Made by a program: the position numbers and the translations under genes | The notes under the pieces: generated by a model | What the model saw: only the letters and a program-made list of their open reading frames with translations | What the model was told of the DNA's origin: nothing | Database searches by the model: none | Shown: positions 24,325 through 32,731 of the stretch, piece after piece | How the letters are laid out: each line of letters begins with the position of its first letter | Position numbering within the stretch: position 1 is the stretch's first letter | DNA from: Oligoflexus sp. | Lineage (GTDB): Bacteria > Bdellovibrionota_B > Oligoflexia > Oligoflexales > Oligoflexaceae | DNA: 64,000 nt | Assembly: GCA_014378195.1 (NCBI GenBank) | Contig: JACMOC010000078.1 | Location: forward strand, 26,820-90,819 | Direction: 5' to 3'

Positions 24325-25596
24325 TTAACCCAAAGTACCGGCAAGACCGAAGATCGGCAGGTACATGGCGATTACGATAAATCCGACCAAACCCCCAATA
24401 ACTACAATCATCAACGGTTCGATCATGGCCATCATCGCCTTGATCGCGTTGTCGACTTCTTCATCGTAGATATCGGTTACCTTGCGTAGGGTCTCATCCA
24501 AGGTACCGGTGGATTCTCCCACCGAGACCATAGAGATCACCATTTTCGGGAAAAGTGTCCCTTCGCTCAGTGGATCAGCAAAGGTCGAACCTTTGGAAAT
24601 TTCCTCGCGAACGTTGAGTACAAATTCTTCGATCTTATTGTTGCCTGATGATGCCGCGCAAATGCTAAGTGCTTCAAGAATCGCAACACCTGAGCTCATC
24701 ATGGTCGACATCGTGGAACAAAAACGCCCAACGGCGATTTTTGTCATAACGTCGCCAAGGATGGGGGCCTTAAGAATATAAGTATCGACGACAGTCTTGC
24801 CTTTAGGCGTTTTCCGCCACCAGTTGAAAGCGAAAAAAGTCGCGGCAGCACCGACAATGATGTTGATATACTGATTGACGAGAAAATTAGACAGGTCGAT
24901 TACAAACGCTGTGATTCCCGGAAGCTCTTGCCCGCCTTCTTGGAACTGCTTGGCAAATGTCGGAACTACGAAGACGAGAAGCAAGGTCACAACGCCGACC
25001 GCAACAACCAAAATGATAATTGGATACGACATAGCGGACTTAACCTGAGACTTGATTTTAGCGGCTTTTTCGATATAAAGAACGAGCTGCTTTAAAATCA
25101 CATCGAGGCGACCGGATGCTTCGCCGGCTCTCGTCATGGCGACGTATAGTTGGTCAAATACGAGTGGGTAAGCTTCGAGGGCGTCGGTAAGAGTCGATCC
25201 GCCTTCGATCGCTTTATTGACCTTCGTAATAATGTCGACAAAGTCAGCTTTTCGCTGCTGCTCCCCGAGCATTTGCAGGGCTTGCAGCATGGGGATGCCG
25301 TTTTCAATCATAAGCGAAAACTGTTTGGTGAAAAGAGCCAGTTCGCGCGTTGTAGGCAGCTGGGATCCCAAACGAACGTTGATCCGGCCTTGTTTATCTT
25401 TGTAAATAAAGTTGGTCAGGAAGTTGCCTTTGCCTGTCCCTGATCCGCTGCCATCGTCTTCCTGCGTTGTTAAGCGCATGACTTTGAAGCCTTTATTGGC
25501 AAGGGCGGCCTTTGCAGCATTTTTGTCGGCTGAAACGATCTCACCGTTGGAGATTTTTCCGGTTCTGTTTTTGGCTCGATACGCATACGTTGGCAT
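24325..25596 (-). CDS. pilC: Type IV pilus inner-membrane platform protein PilC
   Basis: PilC is the inner-membrane platform on which PilB and PilT act during pilus assembly and retraction. The 423-residue product is a T2SSF/GspF-family protein: N-terminal FxYxAxxxxG-like YAYRAKNRTGKISNGEI, two cytoplasmic helical domains with LALFTKQFSLMIENGIPMLQAL and VGRFCSTMSTMMSSGVAILEAL, and three hydrophobic helices, the last near the C terminus (EPLMIVVIGGLVGFIVIAMYLPIF). It is the last gene of pilB-pilT-pilC on the minus strand, nine bases after pilT. Confidence 0.95.
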   Translation of the reverse strand: MPTYAYRAKNRTGKISNGEIVSADKNAAKAALANKGFKVMRLTTQEDDGSGSGTGKGNFLTNFIYKDKQGRINVRLGSQLPTTRELALFTKQFSLMIENGIPMLQALQMLGEQQRKADFVDIITKVNKAIEGGSTLTDALEAYPLVFDQLYVAMTRAGEASGRLDVILKQLVLYIEKAAKIKSQVKSAMSYPIIILVVAVGVVTLLLVFVVPTFAKQFQEGGQELPGITAFVIDLSNFLVNQYINIIVGAAATFFAFNWWRKTPKGKTVVDTYILKAPILGDVMTKIAVGRFCSTMSTMMSSGVAILEALSICAASSGNNKIEEFVLNVREEISKGSTFADPLSEGTLFPKMVISMVSVGESTGTLDETLRKVTDIYDEEVDNAIKAMMAMIEPLMIVVIGGLVGFIVIAMYLPIFGLAGTLG

Positions 25597-25605
25597 AATT
25601 TAATC

Positions 25606-26700
25606 CTATCGCGCTTTACCGGTGGTGCCTCGGGCTTTAGCATCAACAAACATATCGAGTAACTCGTCCGGGTTCGGACTCTTTTGAATCGCGAGCTCTT
25701 TGTTGATGATGCGGCGCGAGACGAGTGTGTAGAGAGCCTGATTCATAGTCTGCATGCCGGTCCCGTTTTGTCCGGTCTGCATCGCGGAATAGATCTGCTG
25801 GACCTTGCCCTCTTGAATCAAAGCTCTGACGGCGCTATTCAGCATAAGAATTTCCATCGCCATGATTCGACCGCCATCGACCTTCGGCAAAAGCGTCTGT
25901 GAAAGGACGGCTTCCAAACTCATTGAGAGTTGGGTGCGGATCTGCGATTGCTGATGAGGCGGAAAAGAGTCGACGATACGGTTGATACTCGAGACAGCGC
26001 CGTTGGTGTGAAGGGTGCCGAACACCAAGTGACCGGTTTCAGCGATAGTCAACGCGGCGGAAATCGTTTCAGGGTCGCGCATCTCACCGATGAGGATAAC
26101 ATCCGGATCCTGCCGCAAAACAGATTTCAAGGCTGCGGTGAAGGTCGTCGTATCTTCGCCCAGCTCTCTCTGGTTGATGATGCAGTTTTTGTGAACATGC
26201 ACGTATTCGATAGGATCTTCGATGGTCACGATATGATCGTAACGGGTTTCGTTCACATGGTTGACCATGGCAGCCAGAGTCGTTGACTTGCCAGAACCAG
26301 TCGGTCCGGTCACAAGGACCAAACCGCGCGGTAGTGCGGCCAGCTTTTTAAGAATGGGCGGGCTACCCAATTCGTCGAGGGTCAAGACACGGTGGGATAC
26401 AACCCGAAAAGATCCCGACACGTGACCCTGTTGAAAGTAAATATTGGCACGAAAACGTGAGATTTGAGGGATTGAAAAGGAAAGATCAAGTTCTTTTTTC
26501 TGCTCGAAGATCTTCTTTTGCGCCTCTGTAAGGACGCTATAACACAGATCGAGCGTCTTTTGAGGAAGCATCGCCGGAAGATTCAAAGGTACGATTTGAC
26601 CGTCGACACGAATACGGGGTGGTGAGCCTGCCGTTATATGCAAGTCGCTACCACCTTGTTGAACCAGAGCCTTTAAGAGCTGTGGCATTGAATAATCCAT
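25606..26700 (-). CDS. pilT: Type IV pilus retraction ATPase PilT
   Basis: PilT is the hexameric ATPase that drives pilus retraction and twitching motility. The 364-residue product has Walker A GPTGSGKSTT, the Asp box around TIEDPIEYVH, Walker B DVILIGEMRDPETI and the His box GHLVFGTLHTN. The C-terminal SAVRALIQEGKVQQI corresponds to the AIRNLIRE motif needed for retraction. The N-terminal PAS-like domain (GSDLHITAGSPPRIRVDG) is present. It lies three bases after pilB and before pilC. Confidence 0.96.
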   Translation of the reverse strand: MDYSMPQLLKALVQQGGSDLHITAGSPPRIRVDGQIVPLNLPAMLPQKTLDLCYSVLTEAQKKIFEQKKELDLSFSIPQISRFRANIYFQQGHVSGSFRVVSHRVLTLDELGSPPILKKLAALPRGLVLVTGPTGSGKSTTLAAMVNHVNETRYDHIVTIEDPIEYVHVHKNCIINQRELGEDTTTFTAALKSVLRQDPDVILIGEMRDPETISAALTIAETGHLVFGTLHTNGAVSSINRIVDSFPPHQQSQIRTQLSMSLEAVLSQTLLPKVDGGRIMAMEILMLNSAVRALIQEGKVQQIYSAMQTGQNGTGMQTMNQALYTLVSRRIINKELAIQKSPNPDELLDMFVDAKARGTTGKAR

Positions 26701-26703
26701 TGA

Positions 26704-28422
26704 TTAGGCCGCCGTATGGTGATCGGTTTTTTCATCGTCCGCTGCGGTGTTTGCAACGACTTCTAAAGGATCGGTCTCGCCCTTAAGCATTTTCAAAAGA
26801 GCGTTTTGTCTTAGTGTTTTCATGCCGTTAGCAACGGCGATTTTTTTGAGAACCATCGCGGGCGCGCCCTTCATGATCGCTTCGCGCAGCTCATCGTTGA
26901 TAACCATAACTTCGTGGATAGCTGTTCGGCCCTTGTACCCACTTTTATTGCAATAATCACAGCCGCGGCCACGATACGCCTGAGACTTCGAGGCGATTTC
27001 AGGTGAAACGCCTAAACTCACGAGGTGCTCGTATTTAATCGCCGGATCAACTTCCCGACACTTGAGGCATATACGCCGGGCAAGTCGCTGAGCGACGATG
27101 CATTGGAGGGCCGATATCAGGTTAAACGATTCTAGGCCCATGTTCTGCAAACGAACCACGGTATCAGCCGCACTGTTGGTGTGGAGGGTGGATAGAACCA
27201 TGTGGCCTGTGAGCGCAGCTTTAATAGCAATTTCGCCTGTCTCACGGTCCCTGATCTCACCGACCATGACGATGTCCGGATCCTGACGCAAGAAGGCTTT
27301 GAGAGCATCGGCGAAGGTCAGGCCGATGTCGGGTTTCACATGAACCTGATTCACGCCCTCCAGCGTAAATTCCACCGGATCCTCGGCTGTCATGATGTTA
27401 TCGGAGACCTGGTTAAGGTCAGCTAGGGCCGAATAGAGTGTCGTTGTTTTGCCAGAACCAGTCGGGCCGGTAACCAAAACCATTCCGTATGGTTTATGAA
27501 TAGAGTCTTTAAAACGATCCAAATCAGATTGTTCAAACCCAAGCTTGGTCATGTCGACTTGCAAGCTCGATTTATCCAAAATACGAAGAACGATTTTTTC
27601 GCCATGGACCGTGGGCAGAGTGTTGATACGGAAATCGATCGGTTTATTATCGATTGTGGCATTGATGTTGCCATCTTGAGGCAACCGTTTTTCCTCGATT
27701 TTCATACCGGCCATGACTTTGAACCGGGATGCCACAGCCGCTTTCATATGCGCCGGCGGACGCGCGATCTCCTGTAAAACACCATCGATCCTGAGGCGGA
27801 TACGCATATAACTTTCATAGGGCTCTACGTGTATATCTGAGGCCCCCATAGATAGACAGGCGCGCATCACCGTATCGATCAAGGCAGGTGCATCATCTCC
27901 CGCAGAGACATCGTCGATGACCAGGCGGTGTTCTTGAGGCCGGGTTTTGGAAACGACCGCCGTTGTTTTATTGAATTTGTTGATATCGATGCTTTGGGCC
28001 GATGGGTAATAGCGGCTCAAGGCGCTCGTGATCTTGTCTTCGCTCGACAGAACGGTTTTGAGCAAAAAGCCTGTTTTAAGCTGTAGGAGGTTGACGGTAT
28101 TCAAATCGTGCGGATTTTCCACAGCGACGATGATGTTGTTACCCACGCGATCGATGGGGATAGCGCGGGCTTGTTTCGCCAAGGCTTCCGGAATGAGTTT
28201 GATGATCTCTGCGGGGATGTCCATCGCATCCAGATCGGCGATGCGAACGTGAAAACAATGGGCCCAAGCCGCAAGCAGCTTAGCGGGATCACCTAATTTG
28301 AGGCGTATCAATGCATGCACCAGAAGAATGCTTTTTTGCCGTGAAAAGGCTTCCGCCTCTTGCAACGCTTTCGCATCGATCTTGAGCTGATTGACAGCGA
28401 TCTCTTGAAATTGCCTCAGCAT
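26704..28422 (-). CDS. pilB: Type IV pilus assembly ATPase PilB
   Basis: PilB powers pilus extension. The 572-residue product has an N-terminal MshEN/GspE-type domain (KQARAIPIDRVGNNIIVAVENP), Walker A GPTGSGKTTT, the Asp box AEDPVEFTLEGV, Walker B DIVMVGEIRDRET and the His box GHMVLSTLHTN. The tetracysteine zinc site is CLKC with CDYC, 30 or more residues apart. ATG 28422 has a GGGAG ribosome binding site. It heads pilB-pilT-pilC; no pilin gene is in the window, so other pilus genes are elsewhere. Confidence 0.96.
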   Translation of the reverse strand: MLRQFQEIAVNQLKIDAKALQEAEAFSRQKSILLVHALIRLKLGDPAKLLAAWAHCFHVRIADLDAMDIPAEIIKLIPEALAKQARAIPIDRVGNNIIVAVENPHDLNTVNLLQLKTGFLLKTVLSSEDKITSALSRYYPSAQSIDINKFNKTTAVVSKTRPQEHRLVIDDVSAGDDAPALIDTVMRACLSMGASDIHVEPYESYMRIRLRIDGVLQEIARPPAHMKAAVASRFKVMAGMKIEEKRLPQDGNINATIDNKPIDFRINTLPTVHGEKIVLRILDKSSLQVDMTKLGFEQSDLDRFKDSIHKPYGMVLVTGPTGSGKTTTLYSALADLNQVSDNIMTAEDPVEFTLEGVNQVHVKPDIGLTFADALKAFLRQDPDIVMVGEIRDRETGEIAIKAALTGHMVLSTLHTNSAADTVVRLQNMGLESFNLISALQCIVAQRLARRICLKCREVDPAIKYEHLVSLGVSPEIASKSQAYRGRGCDYCNKSGYKGRTAIHEVMVINDELREAIMKGAPAMVLKKIAVANGMKTLRQNALLKMLKGETDPLEVVANTAADDEKTDHHTAA

Positions 28423-28480
28423 AACGCTCCCACCACCGTATCTTTTCGGTCAATGGGATTATCGGAAATTGTTGCGTTAG

Positions 28481-29242
28481 CTAAAGCATGGATGTTTGGA
28501 GGATGTTTTCCTGATAAACAACTTTCGGGTCAACGTGCTTTAATCTCGTATGCTTAAGCTGAAGGCGCGCCAGAGCAAAAAGTATTTGGTCTTTGCCAAA
28601 ACGTTGGATTTTTTTCTCTTGTTTCAAGAGGCTTGCGATGATTTTGTGAGCACGAGGCGGATGGAAGATCAATCCTCGGCTCAGGTTCGTAAAAGCCCCG
28701 CGATGAAGCAATATGCCCTGGAATACGTCGTCTTTTGAAATGCCTTCGAAGACTTCGAGATCCTGACGATCAACCCGCAATTTTTTTTCCGAAAAAAGAT
28801 CTTTTAGCATCAAATGGTCAGGACGAATCTTCAGGATCTTGAACAGGGAATGCGTAAATCCTTCGATGTCCGAGGCTTCGGGCTTGGCCTCAAGATGTTC
28901 AAGAAAAGGAGTCGATCTCGAAAACGTATTGAGCGGACGTTCGAATATAAAATGATTGAGGAAGTAGTAGATGCGTTGATGATAATTATCATCTTCCGCA
29001 AATATTTTGCCGCCGTGCTTAAAAAATTCTTCTTTGGCATCGATGATCGGCTTTGTCCCGTGTTTGGTGACAAATGCCTGGATTAGATTTTCAACAAAAC
29101 TATCCGTAGCAGTCTGCTGTTCGCCGCCGACAAAAACATCAATCGCAATATGACCAGTCGGCGTCGCCTTTTGAGGGGGAAGCAGAGGCGCATCGGTGGT
29201 GATACGGGAGTCAGCGATACCTAAGTTCTCACTAAGCACCAT
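28481..29242 (-). CDS. Unknown soluble protein upstream of pilB (253 aa)
   Basis: I do not recognise this family. From ATG 29242 the 253-residue product is soluble, with no signal peptide. The middle is aromatic- and His-rich (DNYHQRIYYFLNHFIFERPLNTF), and the second half is helical and basic (KIIASLLKQEKKIQRFGKDQILFALARL). Its start lies inside the end of the preceding membrane protein gene (22-base overlap), which points to coupling, and pilB follows 58 bases later. It may be a pilus accessory protein by position only. Confidence 0.65.
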   Translation of the reverse strand: MVLSENLGIADSRITTDAPLLPPQKATPTGHIAIDVFVGGEQQTATDSFVENLIQAFVTKHGTKPIIDAKEEFFKHGGKIFAEDDNYHQRIYYFLNHFIFERPLNTFSRSTPFLEHLEAKPEASDIEGFTHSLFKILKIRPDHLMLKDLFSEKKLRVDRQDLEVFEGISKDDVFQGILLHRGAFTNLSRGLIFHPPRAHKIIASLLKQEKKIQRFGKDQILFALARLQLKHTRLKHVDPKVVYQENILQTSML

Positions 29243-29622
29243 TCGAAAACCTTTTCTCCGAATATAGGAAAATGAAAAGCCACCGGTACCCAAATAGCGG
29301 TCGAACCAGGGCCACACACACCTTCGATCGATTTCTTTAAGGCTTGTGTATTGGAGACATGCGCACCTATGACAATATCATCGAGCGGAATATAAACACC
29401 ATAAGATAAATAGTGCGACTGGATTTGGCGCTGTTTCGTTAGACTTTCTTCTGCAGTTTCAGCGGTATTCCAAAAAGTGTCTTTTTGAAGGATGGCGTAA
29501 CTGGCTCGAAACGCCGGATAGGCATCCCGCAAACTGACAATTATGGCCAGTCCCCAGGCGATAAGGACAAGCGCAGCAAAAACCGCAGACGAGCGCCGAC
29601 CATAATCTAGTAAATTTGACAT
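29221..29622 (-). CDS. Unknown membrane-anchored protein (133 aa)
   Basis: The 133-residue protein has one N-terminal membrane helix (SSAVFAALVLIAWGLAIIVSL) after a short cytoplasmic start, leaving a periplasmic domain of about 100 residues with two cysteines (GVCGPG and EWCLV). I do not recognise the family. It overlaps the following 253-residue gene and lies in the same direction as pilB-pilT-pilC. The single anchor plus periplasmic domain would fit a pilus-alignment or envelope role, but this is only positional inference. Confidence 0.65.
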   Translation of the reverse strand: MSNLLDYGRRSSAVFAALVLIAWGLAIIVSLRDAYPAFRASYAILQKDTFWNTAETAEESLTKQRQIQSHYLSYGVYIPLDDIVIGAHVSNTQALKKSIEGVCGPGSTAIWVPVAFHFPIFGEKVFEWCLVRT

Positions 29623-29690
29623 GTTTTACCTAGGCATTGAATACTCTGATTTTACACTGCCGCGCCTAGGTTTAACACCTACGCTCCCTA

Positions 29691-30281
29691 TTAAACTTTA
29701 TCTTTTCTTTGGTCCCAAAGGACTTCCTCGACATTCAATTCATGGCTAAGGGCTCGGCTCGCCACAAAAAGCCAATCACTCAAACGATTCAGATATATTT
29801 GTGTTTCCACCCGAACGTCTGTTTCTTCCGCACGCAGCCTTATGACCTCGCGTTCTGCGCGTCGGCATACGGTCCGAGCAAGGTGTGCCGTCGAATTGCA
29901 AAGATGCCCACCAGGCAATACAAAGTTTGCAAGCGGAGGCAAAGTCTCGTTGCAGAGATCAATTTCTTGCTCAAGTACTTGAATGTCAGTTTGGGAAAGG
30001 AGCTTTTGTTTCGATTTTTCCAGTATGCGGGTAGGCGTCGCCAACTCACCGCCGAGATCAAACAATTCATTTTGAACGCGGCCGAGGCTTGAGAATAACC
30101 ACAATGTTTCGAGCGTCACATCGGTGCGCATCGAATCGCGAAGCATTCCCACGCACGCATTTAATTCGTCGACTGTGCCGTAAGCTTCAATCCGCGATGC
30201 AGTTTTAGAAATATGATCGCCAGACGCAAGCATCGTGCCGCCCTGGTCTCCGGTCTTGGTGTATATTTTTGAAAGGCGCAT
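29691..30281 (-). CDS. Cob(I)alamin adenosyltransferase (PduO type)
   Basis: PduO-type ATP:cob(I)alamin adenosyltransferases make adenosylcobalamin. The 196-residue product begins KIYTKTGDQGGTMLASG, the ATP-binding N terminus of the family, followed by RIEAYGTVDELNACVGMLRD and the C-terminal RAEREVIRLRAEETD and YLNRLSDWLFVASR. These match the trimeric helical-bundle enzyme. It lies between ihf and the pilus-linked genes. I see no cobalamin riboswitch upstream in the 145-base gap. QueG elsewhere in this window is also cobalamin-dependent. Confidence 0.94.
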   Translation of the reverse strand: MRLSKIYTKTGDQGGTMLASGDHISKTASRIEAYGTVDELNACVGMLRDSMRTDVTLETLWLFSSLGRVQNELFDLGGELATPTRILEKSKQKLLSQTDIQVLEQEIDLCNETLPPLANFVLPGGHLCNSTAHLARTVCRRAEREVIRLRAEETDVRVETQIYLNRLSDWLFVASRALSHELNVEEVLWDQRKDKV

Positions 30282-30426
30282 ACTCTATCCTTCAAAACAT
30301 GAATAATCCACAAGGTCCCGGCGCAGTATCGCAGGCTCCTCGGTGTTTTGAAAGCAGGAAGGTGTAAGAAACGAAGGCCCAGGGCGCAGCAAGCTGACGC
30401 CCTTTACTTCAAGGGGTGACGCGATC

Positions 30427-30756
30427 TCAATCTTCGTCTTTGTAGACTTTATTGGTATCGGTACCAGCGTATTCTCTGTTGACCTGATCACGCATCTTGT
30501 CCGACGGATGAAATGTCACAACGCGGCGAGCTGAGATTTCGATCTTCTCACCGGTATGTGGGTTTCTGCCTGGTCGTGAGCGTTTTTCTTTAACGGTCCA
30601 CTTCCCGAAGCCAGAAATTTTCACATCTTTGCCATCTTCAAGACGGAGTTTGACCTCTTCAAGAATGATCTCGAGGATTTCTTTCGCTTCTTTTACAGGG
30701 AATCCAACTTTGTCGCGGATCATTTCTACCAAGATGTCCTTGGTTAAAGTAGCCAT
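30427..30756 (-). CDS. ihfA: Integration host factor/HU family DNA-binding protein
   Basis: The 109-residue product is a DNA-bending histone-like protein. The signature is ISGFGKWTVKEKRSRPGRNPHTGEKIEISARRVV split across the beta arms, with Pro in the GRNPxTGE arm tip. The N-terminal helices are TKDILVEMIRDKVGFPVKEAKEI. It resembles IHF alpha most, though HU cannot be excluded. The acidic tail TDTNKVYKDED is longer than usual. ATG 30756 follows a strong GGAGG site. A hairpin (30379-30401) lies downstream on the same strand and may terminate it. Confidence 0.9.
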   Translation of the reverse strand: MATLTKDILVEMIRDKVGFPVKEAKEILEIILEEVKLRLEDGKDVKISGFGKWTVKEKRSRPGRNPHTGEKIEISARRVVTFHPSDKMRDQVNREYAGTDTNKVYKDED

Positions 30757-30943
30757 TACGGCACCTCCAGACTGCTCGATGCTTAACTCTTGCCTCGATG
30801 AGTTCTTCCAGCCATCAATCTTATCAAGATTCCCATTCTTTCGGAAGTCATTGATACCAAAAATTTTTTTGGCCTCTCTCTGCGCTAGAGTCCCCCCTAA
30901 CAGTATGCCAAGTGACCTAATCTATGTCACGAACTTCCTTTTA

Positions 30944-30971
30944 TTGACTTGCTGCCTTCAAGCTATAAACT
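30944..30971 (+). promoter_or_regulatory. Possible promoter of the ABC transporter operon
   Basis: TTGACT at 30944-30949 is followed after 16 bases by TAAACT at 30966-30971, about 50 bases before the ATPase start codon. The -35 box is near consensus; the -10 box is weaker. It lies in the divergent gap between ihfA and the ABC genes. Confidence 0.4.
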
Positions 30972-31022
30972 GCTGTCAGTGGATAGATTTGGACAAATAG
31001 ACCGTTTTTGGGGAGTTGCCCA

Positions 31023-31943
31023 ATGATCGAAGTCGTTGGCTTACAGAAGAGCTTCGGGAACCAAGTTGCGTTAAGTGACATCAGTTTCAAAGTGGCTAAA
31101 GGGCAGATCGTCGGCTTTCTCGGTGCCAATGGCGCCGGGAAGACGACGACGATGGATATCCTCTGCGGATGCATAGGAGCCGACGCCGGGACCGCTAAGA
31201 TCGCTGGATTTGAGATCTCAGAGAACCCGATTGAAGTGAAAAGAAAGATTGGTTATTTGCCTGACGAACCGCCTTTGCATCGAGAAATGCAGGTCGGTGA
31301 GTTCTTGAGCTACGCTGGCAAACTTCATGGTCTTCGGGGCGACCGTCTCAACATCCGCGTGGCAGATTTGATTGAGCGCCTCGAGTTAGGCTCAAACAAA
31401 AACCGTCTGATCGGGCAACTGTCGAAAGGATTTCGCCAGAGAGTGGGTCTTGCGGGTGCGCTTATCCACGATCCTGAGGTGCTCATTCTCGATGAGCCAA
31501 CGGAAGGTCTCGACCCTCATCAGATTCTCCAAATTCGGGAGATGATACGGGGCCTTAAGGGACAGCACACGATACTCTTTTCCTCGCATATTCTCTCCGA
31601 AGTCGAAAGCGTTTGCGACCAATTGATCATCGTCGACAAAGGGCGTGTTGTAGAACAAGGGACACATCAGGAGCTCATCACGCGTATCGATGGAGCACGC
31701 GAGTTCCACGTCAAAGTTCGTCAAGGCGCCATGTCGTTAGCCAAAGAACTCGAAGAAACCCTGCCCAATCTCAGTCGCATCACCGTGAGTGAAGAGGAGC
31801 AGTTGGTCAGTTTTCTGACGCGAGATGGCGATGATGTCTTGGATCAGGTTGCCCGCCGCGTTCTTGATGGAGGGTTTGGCCTCAAGGAATTAGGCGGAAA
31901 ATCAAGGAAACTCGAAGACGTATTTTTTCAACTTACGCGCTAA
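31023..31943 (+). CDS. ABC transporter ATP-binding protein (GldA-like)
   Basis: The 306-residue ATPase drives an ABC-2 type exporter. Motifs: Walker A LGANGAGKTTT, signature LSKGFRQRVGLAGAL, Walker B VLILDEPTEGLDP, and H-loop FSSHILSEVE. A C-terminal extension of about 80 residues follows, as in GldA-type ATPases. I chose ATG 31023, with a GGGGAG ribosome binding site; an upstream in-frame start at 31008 would overlap that site. It is the first of four genes in one operon with permease, GldG-like and DUF4340 genes. Confidence 0.93.
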   Translation: MIEVVGLQKSFGNQVALSDISFKVAKGQIVGFLGANGAGKTTTMDILCGCIGADAGTAKIAGFEISENPIEVKRKIGYLPDEPPLHREMQVGEFLSYAGKLHGLRGDRLNIRVADLIERLELGSNKNRLIGQLSKGFRQRVGLAGALIHDPEVLILDEPTEGLDPHQILQIREMIRGLKGQHTILFSSHILSEVESVCDQLIIVDKGRVVEQGTHQELITRIDGAREFHVKVRQGAMSLAKELEETLPNLSRITVSEEEQLVSFLTRDGDDVLDQVARRVLDGGFGLKELGGKSRKLEDVFFQLTR

Positions 31944-31961
31944 ACAAAGGAGTATTATACG

Positions 31962-32726
31962 ATGGGTGCGATTGCGACCATTGCTAATAGAGATTTGAAG
32001 TCGTTTTTTGTATCGTTCAAAGGCTCAGTGACCTTTTGTTTCCTCTTGCTTTTGATGGGTATGTTTTTTCGCTCGTTCACCGCGACTTTCATCGATATCC
32101 AGGCCCAGACTTTGCAAATGGGCGGCGAAGCGCCAAAACTTTCCCAGCTCACGACGGCAATTTTTCAAAACCTCCATTTCATTTTGCTCTTCATCGTTCC
32201 AGCCACAACGATGTCTTCATTTGCTGAGGAGAGCAAAACGCAGGTGGATCGGCTCTTGCAAACAGCGCCTGTTACCACACTCCAAATCGTCATGGGCAAA
32301 TTCGTGGCCTCGGCCGGAGCACTTGGTTTGGTTTTGATCGCTTCGGCGGTCTATCCATTTTTCCTCTTTAAGTACGGTAACCCCGAACTCGGTCCTATTT
32401 TTACATCGTATCTTGGGGTGTTTTTGCTGATGTGTGCTCAGGTCGCATTTGGACTGTGGGTTTCGTCTATGGTGAATCATCAGTTTCTAGCTTACCTGTT
32501 TACGTCGTTCGGCTTGTTTCTGCTCCTCATTCTCGCGTGGATCGCCCCCAATATCTCAGGAGCCGGGGGGGCGGAGGAGTTTGTAAAATATCTTGCAGCC
32601 ACACCGCATCTTGACAATTTTTTTTCGGGCCTCATAACCGTGGCTGATCTCGGCTACTTCATCGCGTTTATCGGGTTGTTCCTATTTTTTACTAACGTTG
32701 CAGTTGATGCAAAACGCTGGAGGTAA
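31962..32726 (+). CDS. ABC-2 type permease (GldF-like)
   Basis: The 254-residue membrane protein has six hydrophobic segments, for example VTFCFLLLLMGMFFRSF at the start and FIAFIGLFLFFTNVAV at the end, as expected for an ABC-2 permease half. The segment TMSSFAEESKTQVDRLLQTAPVT, following the second helix, matches the conserved cytoplasmic loop of this type. It lies 18 bases after the ATPase gene, with an AAAGGAG ribosome binding site, and five before the GldG-like gene. The substrate is not known. Confidence 0.9.
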   Translation: MGAIATIANRDLKSFFVSFKGSVTFCFLLLLMGMFFRSFTATFIDIQAQTLQMGGEAPKLSQLTTAIFQNLHFILLFIVPATTMSSFAEESKTQVDRLLQTAPVTTLQIVMGKFVASAGALGLVLIASAVYPFFLFKYGNPELGPIFTSYLGVFLLMCAQVAFGLWVSSMVNHQFLAYLFTSFGLFLLLILAWIAPNISGAGGAEEFVKYLAATPHLDNFFSGLITVADLGYFIAFIGLFLFFTNVAVDAKRWR

Positions 32727-32731
32727 TAGCG

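Noticed and set aside
29630..29671. CCTAGG inverted repeat between the 133-residue gene and the adenosyltransferase
   Set aside because: The core CCTAGG is itself a palindrome, so the pairing is short and not specific; no T-run or operator context.
30285..30491. 68-residue open frame between ihfA and the adenosyltransferase
   Set aside because: It starts out of frame inside ihfA, has no clear ribosome binding site, and its composition does not look like protein. I treat it as a shadow of ihfA plus intergenic sequence.
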